Both the position numbers and the translations under genes were made by a program. The notes under the pieces were generated by a model. That model was not told the origin of the DNA. It did not search any database and was given only the letters and a program-made list of their open reading frames with translations. 64,000 nt of DNA from Pratylenchus scribneri (lineage: Eukaryota; Nematoda; Chromadorea; Rhabditida; Pratylenchidae). Where the stretch lies: contig JAQSEB010000091.1 in the NCBI GenBank assembly GCA_030063045.1, positions 682,001 through 746,000 of the forward strand. Reading direction: 5' to 3'. This document shows, piece after piece, positions 34,117 through 46,400 of this stretch (within the stretch, counting starts at the first letter, position 1; every line of letters begins with the position of its first letter).

Positions 34117-37100
34117 ATGGAATCAAAAAACCCCGAAATGGCTTTGAGTTTACTCGAAAGTGGCCGGGAAAGTAGTGAGTTTTTTTTATCATACATATTT
34201 TAAAATAATTTATAAAATTTTGTTTAGCTTTTTCCTACCAAGCGGAACGTGAGCAACTCGAACATCTCAAAAACAGGGTTCGTGTTCTTGAGAGCGAAAA
34301 CACCGAACTGAAACGTCTTCAACCCCGTCTCAAGGACGCATATGGGAAGGATTGTACAAGCGAGGTAACTTTACTGATTTAAAAAAACACTAATTTCAAT
34401 TAAATTCTTTAAAGTTTTCAAAACTGGTCAAAGAATTGCAAATGGCAAAGAACAATTGCGAGGATTGGGAAAATGCCCATCGAAAGCTTCTCAAGAACCA
34501 CACCGAACTTGAACAGAGTGCACTAATGCAAATTGATCAACGGGACAAAGAGCTCAACGAAATGAGACGAAAGGCAATGGAATTGGAGGAGGAGAACTCA
34601 AAGGTTTAATATAAAATGATATTTTCTCAATCTTGGTTTTCCTTAATTTAGTTGCGCGAACAAATCCACGATGAGCAATCGAAAATCCACCGTTTGCAAG
34701 AGGAGCAGCAAAACCAATCGCTCAATGAACTTCACGTATGTTCAAATATTTATAATAAATAAATAAAAAAAAATCCATATCCAAAATCCGAGATCTTCAG
34801 TTAGGAAGGGGGGGGGGGGTTAATCTTTCGAGTTTTTTTTGGAAATAGATTCTTTTTACAGTTGCGTGATCAAATCCAGAACAGTTTGTTGACTGAATCG
34901 CTGACCAATTTGAACATCAATGACGCGGACCAAATTGCAACTCACATTTTCATGATTCTGGAAACATTGGACAAAAACAATCGCGACAATAAAGAAATTC
35001 AAACATCAATTTTCACATTTTTGGGTCAACATGGAATGAGCGCCGATCCGGAGAAGGCCGCATTGTTTTCGAAAATCTATAAAGAAGCGGTTAGTTGATG
35101 GAAATAAACCATAATTTTTTTGGGGGAATAGGGGTTTTTGCTCAAATTAAAATTAAATCTGATTTTTATTGAAAATTAAGGTGGCAAGAAAGCAAAATGA
35201 ACTTCGCTCGGTCAATGATCAACTTTTGTTGCATTCTTCCAACAAAAATGTGGCAAATCACAGCGTTGGGGATGTTCAATTCCAGGCTTGCCTTCGTCAC
35301 CTCTACAATGAGTCAATGTCGACCACATTTCCAACTCAACAATCCGATGTGAGTTTTTGCCTAATAATTCTGAAATCTAATTAAAAAATTTTCGGCAGAT
35401 TTCGATCCCCGAATATGCAAATGAATCGGTGAATGCAATGAATTTGGCTGGCCGCACAGCAAATTTGGCCGAAGTTTGCGTTCAAATGTTCGAAAAATTG
35501 CGCGGAACTGCCGAATTTTTCCAACAACTTTTGGGCAAATTTGATGTGAGCGTCGATGAGGTCGGCGAGGATTTGATGCGCAAAATTGTCCGGATGAAAC
35601 TCGACTTGGACAAATCAATGGGCGAAGCACGTTGTATTGCTGATGAGGCCAAAAGTAAAAAATTTATATAAAATATAAAATAATAAACCAATAATATTTT
35701 TAGATGCTGAGAAGAATATGCGCACATTTTTGCTGGAACAAAGCCAGCAGAATACAATGAATTCCATGGTTTTTGAGGAGCCGAATGAAGCGAAAGAGGA
35801 CGAAAAATGCAAGGAACTCCAAGAAAAGATTGTCCATCTGGAACAAGTCAATTCCAAATTGGCCGAGGAAAAGGAACAATTGGCCACATCATTTGAGGAG
35901 AAATGCAAGGAACTGCAGAAGAACATTGTCCACCTTGAAGAGGTCAATTCAAAATTGGAACAGATGAGCTCATCAGTCGAGGAGAAATACATGGAATTCC
36001 AGGTAATGAAAAAATCGAATAAAATTTAGTTAAAAATGCTAGTTAAAAATTAAAAAATATTTCTGATAAATCATTATTTTAAAAAATTATTTCAAAATTA
36101 AAAAAATTTAAAATTCAAACCCGAATTTTATTTCTATCGAAAACCTCTCTAGATATTCGCATTTAAATTTTAAATGATTTTTAATAGCAAAAAATTTTTA
36201 AAAAATTTTTTTAGTTTTTTTTCTGTTTATTTTAATGAATTTTGAATTAATATACCATTGCCACATTTTCAGGAGAAAATTGTCGCGCTCGAGCAGGCCA
36301 ATTCGAAATTGGAAGAAGAGAAGGAACAATTGGCCACATCATTTGAGGAGAAATGCAAGGAACTTCAGGAGAACATTGTCCATCTTGAGCAAGCCAATTC
36401 AAAATTGGAAGAAGAAAAGAAGCAAATGAGCTCATCGAATGAGGAAAAATCACTGGAAATTGAAATTCTACAAGGAAAAATTGCCGAGCTTCAACAGACA
36501 ATTTCGAAATTGGAAGAAGAGAAGGAACAAATGGGCTCTTCAATCAAAGAAAATGTGAGTATTCAGCTTTCAAGATAGTTTTAGTTAGTTTAGATATGCA
36601 GAAGTATATTTTTTAAGTGCTTTTAAAATTATAATATTCCCGAAAAAACAATGGTCGATTGGCTAAGAGAATGGTTTTTATTAGGCAAAAAATATGGGGT
36701 GCTTCTATGAGGTCGTGGGTTCAAATCTTATCCGGCTTATTTAATTTAATTGATCGAAAAAGCATTTTTGGAATTTTTGAAATTTTTCTTTCTGAAAATT
36801 TAGCAAAATATTAAAAAAAGAATCAAAAATTACAAAAATTTTTAAAATATTAAACGATCTGATCCTTAATGAATAAGCTATCTATGAATTTGAAATTAAT
36901 TCTTTTATAAATTTAGCTGGTGATTCCACGTACTCAGTTGGTCGAAGGAATTCGTGGAGAATTGGGCAAAATTTATGATACAATGTAAGAAAAATTAAAT
37001 TTTCTGAATCCTTCAAAATTTCACCGTTTAAAATAGGTCGTTCGCCAGCAAACGTCTCGGCAGTGCTAGCAAAAAAGTGCCACTTCAACAAAAATCATCC

Positions 37101-37205
37101 AACACGAAGAAGAATTACTACAAACATGCTTCAGCATCGGCAACTTCCTCCCAGCAACAGCAACAATCGACGTCCCAATCTCAAACGAATGAGCGAGCGG
37201 ATTAA
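34117..37205 (+). CDS. coiled-coil protein with internally duplicated heptad block
   Basis: Ten or more exons. It starts MESKNPEMALSLLESGREST, then a coiled coil (QAEREQLEHLKNRVRVLESE), more charged helices to about residue 190, then a less regular middle region (LTNLNINDADQIATHIFMIL; YANESVNAMNLAGRTANLAE). A second long coiled coil is built from repeats of ~47-50 residues sharing EKEQLATSFEEKCKELQ and IVHLEQANSKLEEEK. The repeats are nearly identical in DNA across the intron at 36.0-36.27 kb, indicating recent duplication. The C-terminus is a short block (IPRTQLVEGIRGELGKIYDT), a basic patch and a Gln/Ser-rich end (stop 37203-37205). No motor, kinase or membrane segment. Structural or scaffold role is likely; the family is not recognised. 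Confidence 0.75.
36653..36740 (+). repeat. tRNA-like SINE element in intron
   Basis: Has A-box-like TGGCTAAGAGAATGG and B-box-like GGGTTCAAATC about 45 bp apart, as in tRNA-Ser/Leu. The acceptor ends do not pair and the T-arm is weak, so it is a tRNA-derived SINE head or pseudogene rather than a working tRNA. It lies in an intron of the coiled-coil gene. Confidence 0.5.
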
Positions 37206-37437
37206 TTGATGATGGAGGAGGAATGAATATTAAAATGAGGGAGAATATCTGATATAATACAACAATCTTTTTTATTAAAAATACAACTACACAATAATTG
37301 TTTTGATTTATTTAATGTATTTTGAACCAACTCGGTTCTTTTCATCTCCTGATGCTTATTCCACTATCCATTTATCGTAACATTTTTTGAATAAATTATT
37401 TTATCAAAACAATTTTTCTCTATTAACCAAATACATT

Positions 37438-40400
37438 TCACATCTGTTGGGATTGGGAGTAATTATCGAGGAAATTTCCAGGCAAAATTGGCTCATTAAA
37501 TTGTTCATAACACATTGGACAATTGGCGCCAAACATTCGATTGAATTCCGAGAAAAAGCCTGGGAATTGACAATGTGGGCAAATGGCAAAATCGTCCTTG
37601 GTAATATGCCGGCCCTGTGAATGATTTTTTCAAATAATAAGAACCTAAAAATGTTAGTCTATTTTAATTCCGCCTGTTCTGATTTTTATAATTCCGCCTG
37701 TTCTGATTTAAAATAATTCCGCCTGTTCTGATTTTTATAATTCCGCCTGTTCTGATTTAAAATAATTCCGCCTGTTCTGATTTTAATAATTCCGCCTATT
37801 CTGATTTTATTCCGCCTGTTCTGATTTTAATAATTCCGCCTGTTCTGATTTTAATAATTCCGCCTATTCTGATTTTAATAATTCCGCCTGTTCTGATTTT
37901 AAATAATTCCGCCTGGTTCTGATTTTAATAATTCCGCCTGTTCTGATTTTTAATAATTCCGCCTGTTCTGATTTTTAATAATTCCGCCTATTCTGATTTT
38001 AATAATTCCGCCTGTTCTGATTTTTAATAATTCCGCCTGTTCTGATTTTAATAATTCCGCCTGTTCTGATTTTTAATAATTCCGCCTATTCTGATTTTAA
38101 TAATCCGCCTGTTCTGATTTTTAATAATTCCGCCTGTTCTGATTTTAAATAATTCCGCCTGTTCTGATTTTAATAATTCCGCCTGTTCTGATTTTAAATA
38201 ATTCCGCCTGTTCTGATTTTAATAATTCCGCCTGTTCTGATTTTAAATAATTCCGCCTGTTCTGATTTTAATAATTCCGCCTGTTCTGATTTTAAATAAT
38301 TCCGCCTGTTCTGATTTTTAATAATTCCGCCTGTTCTGATTTTTAATAATTCCGCCTGGTTCTGATTTTAATAATTCCGCCTGTTCTGATTTTTAATAAT
38401 TCCGCCTATTCTGATTTTAATAATTCCGCCTGTTCTGATTTTAATAATTCCGCCTGTTCTGATTTTTAATAATTCCGCCTATTCTGATTTTAATAATCCG
38501 CCTGTTCTGATTTTTAATAATTCCGCCTGTTCTGATTTTAATAATTCCGCCTGTTCTGATTTTTAATAATTCCGCCTGTTCTGATTTTAATAATTCCGCC
38601 TGTTCTGATTTTAATAATTCCGCCTGTTCTGATTTTAATAATTCCGCCTGTTCTGATTTTAATAATTCCGCCTGTTCTGATTTTAATAATTCCGCCTGTT
38701 CTGATTTTAAATAATTCCGCCTGTTCTGATTTTTAATAATTCCGCCTGTTCTGATTTTAATAATTCCGCCTGTTCTGATTTTTAATAATTCCGCCTGTTC
38801 TGATTTTAATAATTCCGCCTGTTCTGATTTTAATAATTCCGCCTGTTCTGATTTTAATAATTCCGCCTGTTCTGATTTTTATAATTCCGCCTATTCTGAT
38901 TTTTTAATACCGCCTGTTCTGATTTAATAATTCCGCCTGTTCTGATTTTAATAATTCCGCCTGTTCTGATTTTAATAATTCCGCCTGTTCTGATTTTAAT
39001 AATTCCGCCTGTTCTGATTTTAATAATTCCGCCTGTTCTGATTTTAAATAATTCCGCCTGTTCTGATTTTTAATAATTCCGCCTGTTCTGATTTTAATAA
39101 TTCCGCCTGTTTTGATTTAAAATAATTCCGCCTGTCTAAAGACTAATGCTGCCTATTTAACTCCGTTATAATTCCAATAATATGAAAGATTGCTAATAAG
39201 TAAAGCATAAGAGAATAACTCTATTGGTTAAAATTGTTATTGGCTTTAATCTAAAACAAAAATTTTGATTTGATTGAGAAAGAACCAGTAGCCCCAATAT
39301 CATCATTAATCACCGTCAAAATGCAATTATTAGCTTGACAATTGAAGCAAATGAGCATGAATTCCTTAACTTGAACATCACAAAATGGACAAGGATGACT
39401 TTTTTCTTCTGGATCTGTAGCATTTTGGCCAAATTTCCTGTGTGAAAAATGTGAATAATCTATAAATTTCTCATAAACAAATTCTATACCTGACAACCAA
39501 TTCAATTTTCTTTCGATATTTTTCATCAATTTTTTGCCTATATGCAGGCTGCATAAGTTGAGAGGCAAATTTGAAGGCGGATGCTTTCATGCCAGCTTAA
39601 AAATAAATATACATATACATACTTTCATCTCTCTTTTTGGTACGGAATTCCGGTACCGCCCTATGCCTAATTGGCATTCATTAGTTCAAAGAGTCAATAG
39701 CCAATCTGGAAAGGCGAAATGCTATTCTAAGGCCTTAAATTTCCAACTAAAAATGGCCCATTTTAATATTATTATATAAATTTTTACCGCTTATTTTATA
39801 AATTGTTTTAAGTTTTCAGGAAATTTGAAAAATCGCTTTTAATTAAGAGGGCATATAAAGCTTTCAAATGGCATATTGTTTTCTGAAATATGGTGCTCTC
39901 TTATAGAACTCCTACAATTTGGATTGGCTCCAGCAGGTACCGAAATTACTGTATTGAAACGTCCACATCTTCCATTCTAACCCAAATACCTTTGGTGCAT
40001 GTTATAACACAAGAAGTGAGAATTTGGGCACCATCTGTGTGTGAAAATATTGTATGCAAATTATTTAGGAATTGGACGAACGGGCTGGGAATTGGCCAAT
40101 GTTGGCGGCAACACGACAAAGCAAATTGGCCGCCCCAAAATTGTCCCCTTTTTTCATTAACACTTTGACAATATTATAGCTGTGCAATAGCATCAGAGCA
40201 TTCTCCATCTCCGAAGGAATTCGAATGCGTTCACGGCGCAATGTTTGGTACATTCCTTTAACGGCAAAAATGAATCAACGTTCAACGAGAACTTTACTTC
40301 CTGGAACTATAAGCGAGGCCAATTTTAGCGCATTATAATTATAACCCTCGAATACTTATCAACCATTTTCAACTAATTTAATGTAATTTTGAAGAGAGCT

Positions 40401-43400
40401 AAGTCTTGGCTTTTGAATGGGATATTTCTTAAATTGGTTCAAAACGGTACGGAAATTAAATCGAAATAAAAATAATACCCGCCATTCTCCACCATTTACT
40501 TTTTAACATATTATTTATTTGATTGTTAAATCTATCGAATTGTTTTTTTTACATTAAATGGAGAAATATCTAAAATCCGAGGCTCTTTTATTTGTTACTA
40601 AATTTTCACTGTATTAAAAAAAGCTATAATATATCGGTTGCCAATTTGGCCCATAATCGTTGAGTTATTCTACGGAAAAAAGAGAAAGTATTTCCCCCTC
40701 CAATTTTTTACCAAATAACAAATCATGCGCAGTTTTGTAGAATCCTTTTGCCTGCTGTTCCTGCGCAATGATCAACGCTGTTTTTGCCCCTTCCTTGTAC
40801 ATTTTCATTTTCACGTACAATTGGAAGAGGAATTTTGGATCCTAAATTTAGAATGTGAATTTTACTACAAAATTCTAAATTTTTCTGCCTTTGGCATTCC
40901 ACTGCCTCCATCGCCCATCAAATGGGCAATCAACGCATCAACCAGCGTTTTGTCCCCAGATTCGGCTGCAAATTCGACTGCATATTGGAGTGCCTCCTCC
41001 TCCAATGCTGCCTCGAATCGTTCATTTGTCAAAAGGGATAATGCCTAATGTAAAATTGAATAAAAATGGAAAATAAAAATACTATTTAAAATGTTCATTA
41101 GTTTTTCCTAAACCTTCAAATCTTATAACTGAATCAATATATTTTTCATGAATCGTCATTTGATTATGGTTTAACTTGTGTTTAACCAATTCTAACTTAG
41201 TTTTGAACCATTAAACCAAAATTGGTTTAACCCGTTTAATACCCTTTAATTGTTGACCAAACCATAACAAATTATATAACATTTGATGCATCTTGACCAG
41301 AGCTCTATCCAATTTTGGGTATATGGTTTGTGAATGTAGGATAAACCCTTAAACCAGTATAATTATTTTGTCATTATATATCCTTTTTGCGACATTTCAA
41401 TATTTTTGCGGCAAAAATATTAGCATAAAATACAAAATATCATTTTAGCCACAGACCATTTGATATTGCTTTGACATTCCCGCAAATTTGCCAGCATTCA
41501 ATAGGTCTCCTTCGGCATGAAAATATTCCGCCAATTGAGCAAAATGTCCCACATTTGATTCATTTTGTTGCTGATTTTGTGCCTCAGCATTTTGCTGTTG
41601 GCCAATTGTTGCCGCCTCCAATGCTCGGGCATAAAGTTGCATTTGGCCAGAACCTTTGGCCATATCGAATGCCTCCTTGAAATGGGCAGAAGGGAAATAA
41701 ATCAAAAATAGTGGAAATGTGCCTGATAACAATGCGAAATGACCAAAAATTGGATGGCCGCATCAAATTGGCCCAAATCCGAGAAATAACTAGTTTTGGG
41801 TAGAAGGGAATTTAAGACATCCATTCTATTATGCAATAACCAACTTTGCCACCATTTTTGAGCCTTCAACACTTTTGCTTTCTTGTGCCAATTTTACTGC
41901 CTTTAATAAAATATTGTCGATTGCTTTTCATGCAATTTCCCACCTCATTTGCCCTGTTCAAATTGCGCAACAACAATCGGATTTGATTCTCGGCATCATG
42001 GGCACGTTCATAAGCCTATTTAAAATAGGTAAAAATTTTCATCTACTTGATAAATTTGTTTTTTATTGAAAATAGGACGAATGTGTACAGCCATTTAAAA
42101 TATCTTATAGTTAATCATTATTTTGGCCATAATTAAAAATGAAGCAAAGAATTAGGAAAGGAAGTAAACCATTCGAAAGTCCTAAATGTCCTCAAAAAAG
42201 TGGCATAAAATTCATTTTATAAAATACTTCTTTTAAAAAGTAATCCATCTTTTAAAAGTTACATGTCCTTGAATATAATAAACCTAATTCTTGGAGGAAA
42301 AACAGCTTATTTTTACTAATTGTTTTAAATTTTCATCAAATTAGTCTTAGCCAATTTTTAGAGGACATTCAGGGCTTTCAAAAGGTATATTGCCTTCTAG
42401 AATTGGTTGCTTCCTTGTTGAATTATGGCCAAAAGAACAATCCAGGTACTGTATCGACGATAATATACAAAATCATCCAATTTTTTTTATCCCCAAAGCC
42501 CACTTTGTATGCCCGTTCAAAATTCTTCTCCTTCTCCAGCATTTTCCCATATTGCGAGAGTAATTTTGGCGATCGAACTTGTTCCATCAATTTGTGCACT
42601 TTGAGCAGATTTCGACTTTTCATATAGGCGGCCTTTATAAACAATGGAATATTAATATTTTAATTCTTTAAAATTTGCCTAACCGCTGCTCGATCGTAGA
42701 ATTGACCGGCTTCATAGACGGCACCGGATTCATCGAATTGCTAAACAAAACAAATGCAAATTTATTTGTTCTAAATAAGGAAGAAAGCCAGCGGCAAAAA
42801 ATGACACAAATTGACAAAGGGCGAAGGAAAGATTACGGTACAAAAAAGAATTATTATGAATGACCTATCGCTATTCGCTATTTTTACTCCAATATTTATT
42901 ATTTACTAAACATCAAAAATGCTAAACTTTTTCTATAATTTTGCCACTTTTATTTTTATATTTTATTAGGCCATTTATTTAGGCTTGAATGAAACATTAG
43001 AGGAAGGGGGTTCTAATTCTGGCAAATACACTCGGTAATTGAGGAAATAAGCATATTCCTAAAATAATTTAGTAGAGATCAATTTAGCTAGGTTGGTCAA
43101 GGATTCTATTTCTTTGCCCGATGGTTAAGTTCTATCTCCGATTTGTGAATAAATTTTTTTTTCTTGAAACCAGTAGATTGACAAATAGCTATTTGGTATT
43201 TGGCCTTTGATTGAACATAGTTAAATTTGGCAATGTAAAAACAAATTGGCACTTTCATCCAAACCGCCAGACAAAGAAAAACTTACCCTCAATTGTTCCA
43301 GCACAATGCCACAATCTCGTTTGGCCAAACGGCTTGGCAATTTCAGTGCAATGTCCACGCCCCTGATAATTAAACCATTAGGTAAATATGAAGAAATATT

Positions 43401-46400
43401 TGTTAATTTTTTACTTTTTCAAATCGCCCATATGCAGTGCCATTCTGGCCAATCTATTAAACCAATTTTGAATTATTGAGCAAATTTCCCAAGGCTAACC
43501 CGGATTTGCAAACCCAATTGTGTTCTTCCACTTCTTCAGCAAATTCTTCGTCATTTTTCGCCTCGATCAGTGCCTCCTCATAAAAGTGCAATGCCTGCTC
43601 ATGTTGGCCCAAAAATTCCAATTGTATTGCGTACTGTGAACAATGGAATGGGATATGGTATTTAGAAGGGAAATATTTTCATTTAGACCTCTTTGGCGAT
43701 GAATGGCAATTCGGACGGAGCAATTTGTCGTGCCAATTCCAAGGCCCTTTCCCAATGTTGCACATCCCTTCGCATCTTTATGAGAAATAGAGAGAATAAA
43801 ATAAAGAAAATTTTGTAAAAATTTAGGCACTAGTGGGGGCCATTGAATTTAGAAAATTGCCAAGGAAAATATTGCCAGATTTAGACAAATACATAAATGT
43901 CGGATATGATTGAATTTATGAAAAATTATAAAAAAGACATTTTGAATTCTGATAAATAATTGTTCGATCAGGCTAAAATCCAATTTAACACATGGGTTTA
44001 ATTGTAGCCCAATGACTAATCAATCTCCCATAAATTTGAAATTATTCTAATAAAAATCTGCCAAAATTTGACATAATTTATATGCCTTTACTTCCAATGC
44101 ATATTTTGGTTCGGATGAAGCGGAAAATAGCTGATCGGCCTGATCGAAATTGCCAAGCAATGCTGCCACATGACCACTTAAAACTTGTTGATCCTCTTAA
44201 ATATCGGATTCTATTTCTATGGAATAAATCGGATGAATGAGGAACCAATATGGACGAGTTCCTCCAAGGCCCAAACCATGGCTACATCTCCGAGATGGCG
44301 AAAAATACGAACGGCTATAAAATATATGGGAATAATTTGAAGGCCAGATTTGCCCACCCAAATCAATGTTACAATCCAACATGACGGAATGGGCGAATTG
44401 GCGCCAAGCTAAGGGATCTTTAAGCTCTAAAAAGATGGCAAAAAAGGAATATTGTGAACAAATTTGGTAATTGACCTTCACAAACTTTCCACGCATTTCG
44501 CCATCGGCGAAGCAATAATGATTGTTGCAACATTTCTTTGAGCTTGAAAGAAATTGAAGAAAAAATTGGAAATGAGGAAGGCAAACCTCCTGAGGCGATT
44601 TTCCAGCAATCTATGCAAAAATAAATAATTGAGTGAATAAATGAGCGAGTTTTATGGAAAGGTGATATTTTCATTTTGTCTTTTTGATTGTTTAAAAACA
44701 TTTGTGTTTCACCTACCTAGCTTAAAAACATTTTGTGTTTCACTTAGCTAAAAACATTTTGTGTTTCATTTAGCTAAAAACATTTGTGTTTCAATTAGCT
44801 TAAAAACATTTTGTGTTTCACTTAGCTAAAAACATTTTGTGTTTCATTTAGCTAAAAACATTTGTGTTTCACTTAGCTAAAAACATTTTGTGTTTCACTT
44901 AGCTAAAAACATTTTGTGTTTCACTTAGCTAAAAAACATTTGTGTTTCACTTAGCTAAAAACATTTGTGTTTCATTTAGGTTTTGTGTTTTATTTTGCTT
45001 AAAAACATTTTGTGTTTTATTTTGCTTAAAAATATTTTATGTTTTTGTACGCTTCGTTTTTTTTTTAATAAACTTGGAAAATGTCTAAAAAATCAGGCGG
45101 GAAATTTATGTTTTTCCCCCATAATTTTAAAATTTATTCAATCAGCAATAGAGAGCTTAATACAATGGGATTAAAATTTTATTATATCTTGAAAGATTGA
45201 TAAATTAGTGGGCAAAATTCCAGTAGCTTTTTAAATTATTCCCAAAATAAAATCCACAATTCAAATTAAAAAATGGTACAAAAATCCAAAAAATTCTAAA
45301 TTCTACCTGTGTTTCTGTTTTATGCGATTTCAGTAACACCGTATTCATTCGCCCATTTTGTGTATGACAGTAGACAATTCCCTTGGAAAGGAGCAATGGC
45401 ATATTGCCATGGGGCACTTGCAATTGGCTGATGAAATTGACGGCCCTTTCCCCGTTTGGATCACGGGCCAACATGAAAACGAACAAACTGTGTTGATCGT
45501 GCACCAAAAAAGTATCCTTGTCCACGGTGAATGTCTCCCAAAGGCAGCCCAAATACTTAAAATTGGGTGGGAAATTTGTTTGGAATTGAAATTCAATTAA
45601 AGAAGGATATTTTAAAAAGCCAAGTTTTTTTGGCAATAGTTCAACGAGGCAATGGGTATTAATAATAATTGGTAGAAAATTTACATGATTGCTGCTTTGA
45701 AATGGTCCTTGCCGTGGAATTTTGCACAATTGGCCATCGGATGGGGAATAGACGAACACATCGTGCAATTCATCTAAAAATTGCATAAATTTTATGACAT
45801 TAGGATATGATTAGTGTTGTTGGTCATATTCAAAAATGAAATCAGAGAGTAGATGAATGAATTAAATGATTAATTGGCTTACTTATAATTAATGTATGAG
45901 AAATACACACCCAAAAAGAGGCATCGAATTCCATCGGGTTCCGCAAAAATGGAACGAATTTCAACGGAATGCCGAAAATCCGACACAAATCTGCCATGGC
46001 TCAATGAATAATAGTAGAGGAATCGGCCTTTTGAGGAGTAGAGGAAAAATTTGTTGGCCAATTCCGAGTCGAGAACTTTTTCGTTTGGTGCACTTTCATT
46101 GCAGTCCGGGAAAAGTACATCGCCGGAAGGGGCAAAAGATGAGGAAGAGGATGGGGGATCAATGGATGAATCGGAACGAATTATCTGGAAAAAAAATTTA
46201 AGAAGTCAAAAATTAGATTTCAGTTTATTTAGAGTAAAAATTTGATATCTTGGCCATTATTTTGGTCAAAGCTCAACAAGGAAGCAACCAATTAAGGAGG
46301 CAATATAGTATTCGAAAGCCCAAAGAATCCTCTAAAAATTTCATGAAAATATTTATAAAATTCACATTTTTAAAATAGTTACGCGTTTTTGAGTGTAATG

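Noticed and set aside
36653..36740. Functional tRNA gene
   Set aside because: A- and B-box-like motifs exist, but the acceptor stem does not pair and the T stem is weak; it is called a SINE/pseudo-tRNA.
37665..39135. CRISPR-like regular array
   Set aside because: Units follow each other with no unique spacers, in a spliced eukaryotic gene; it is a minisatellite. The same applies to the other five arrays.
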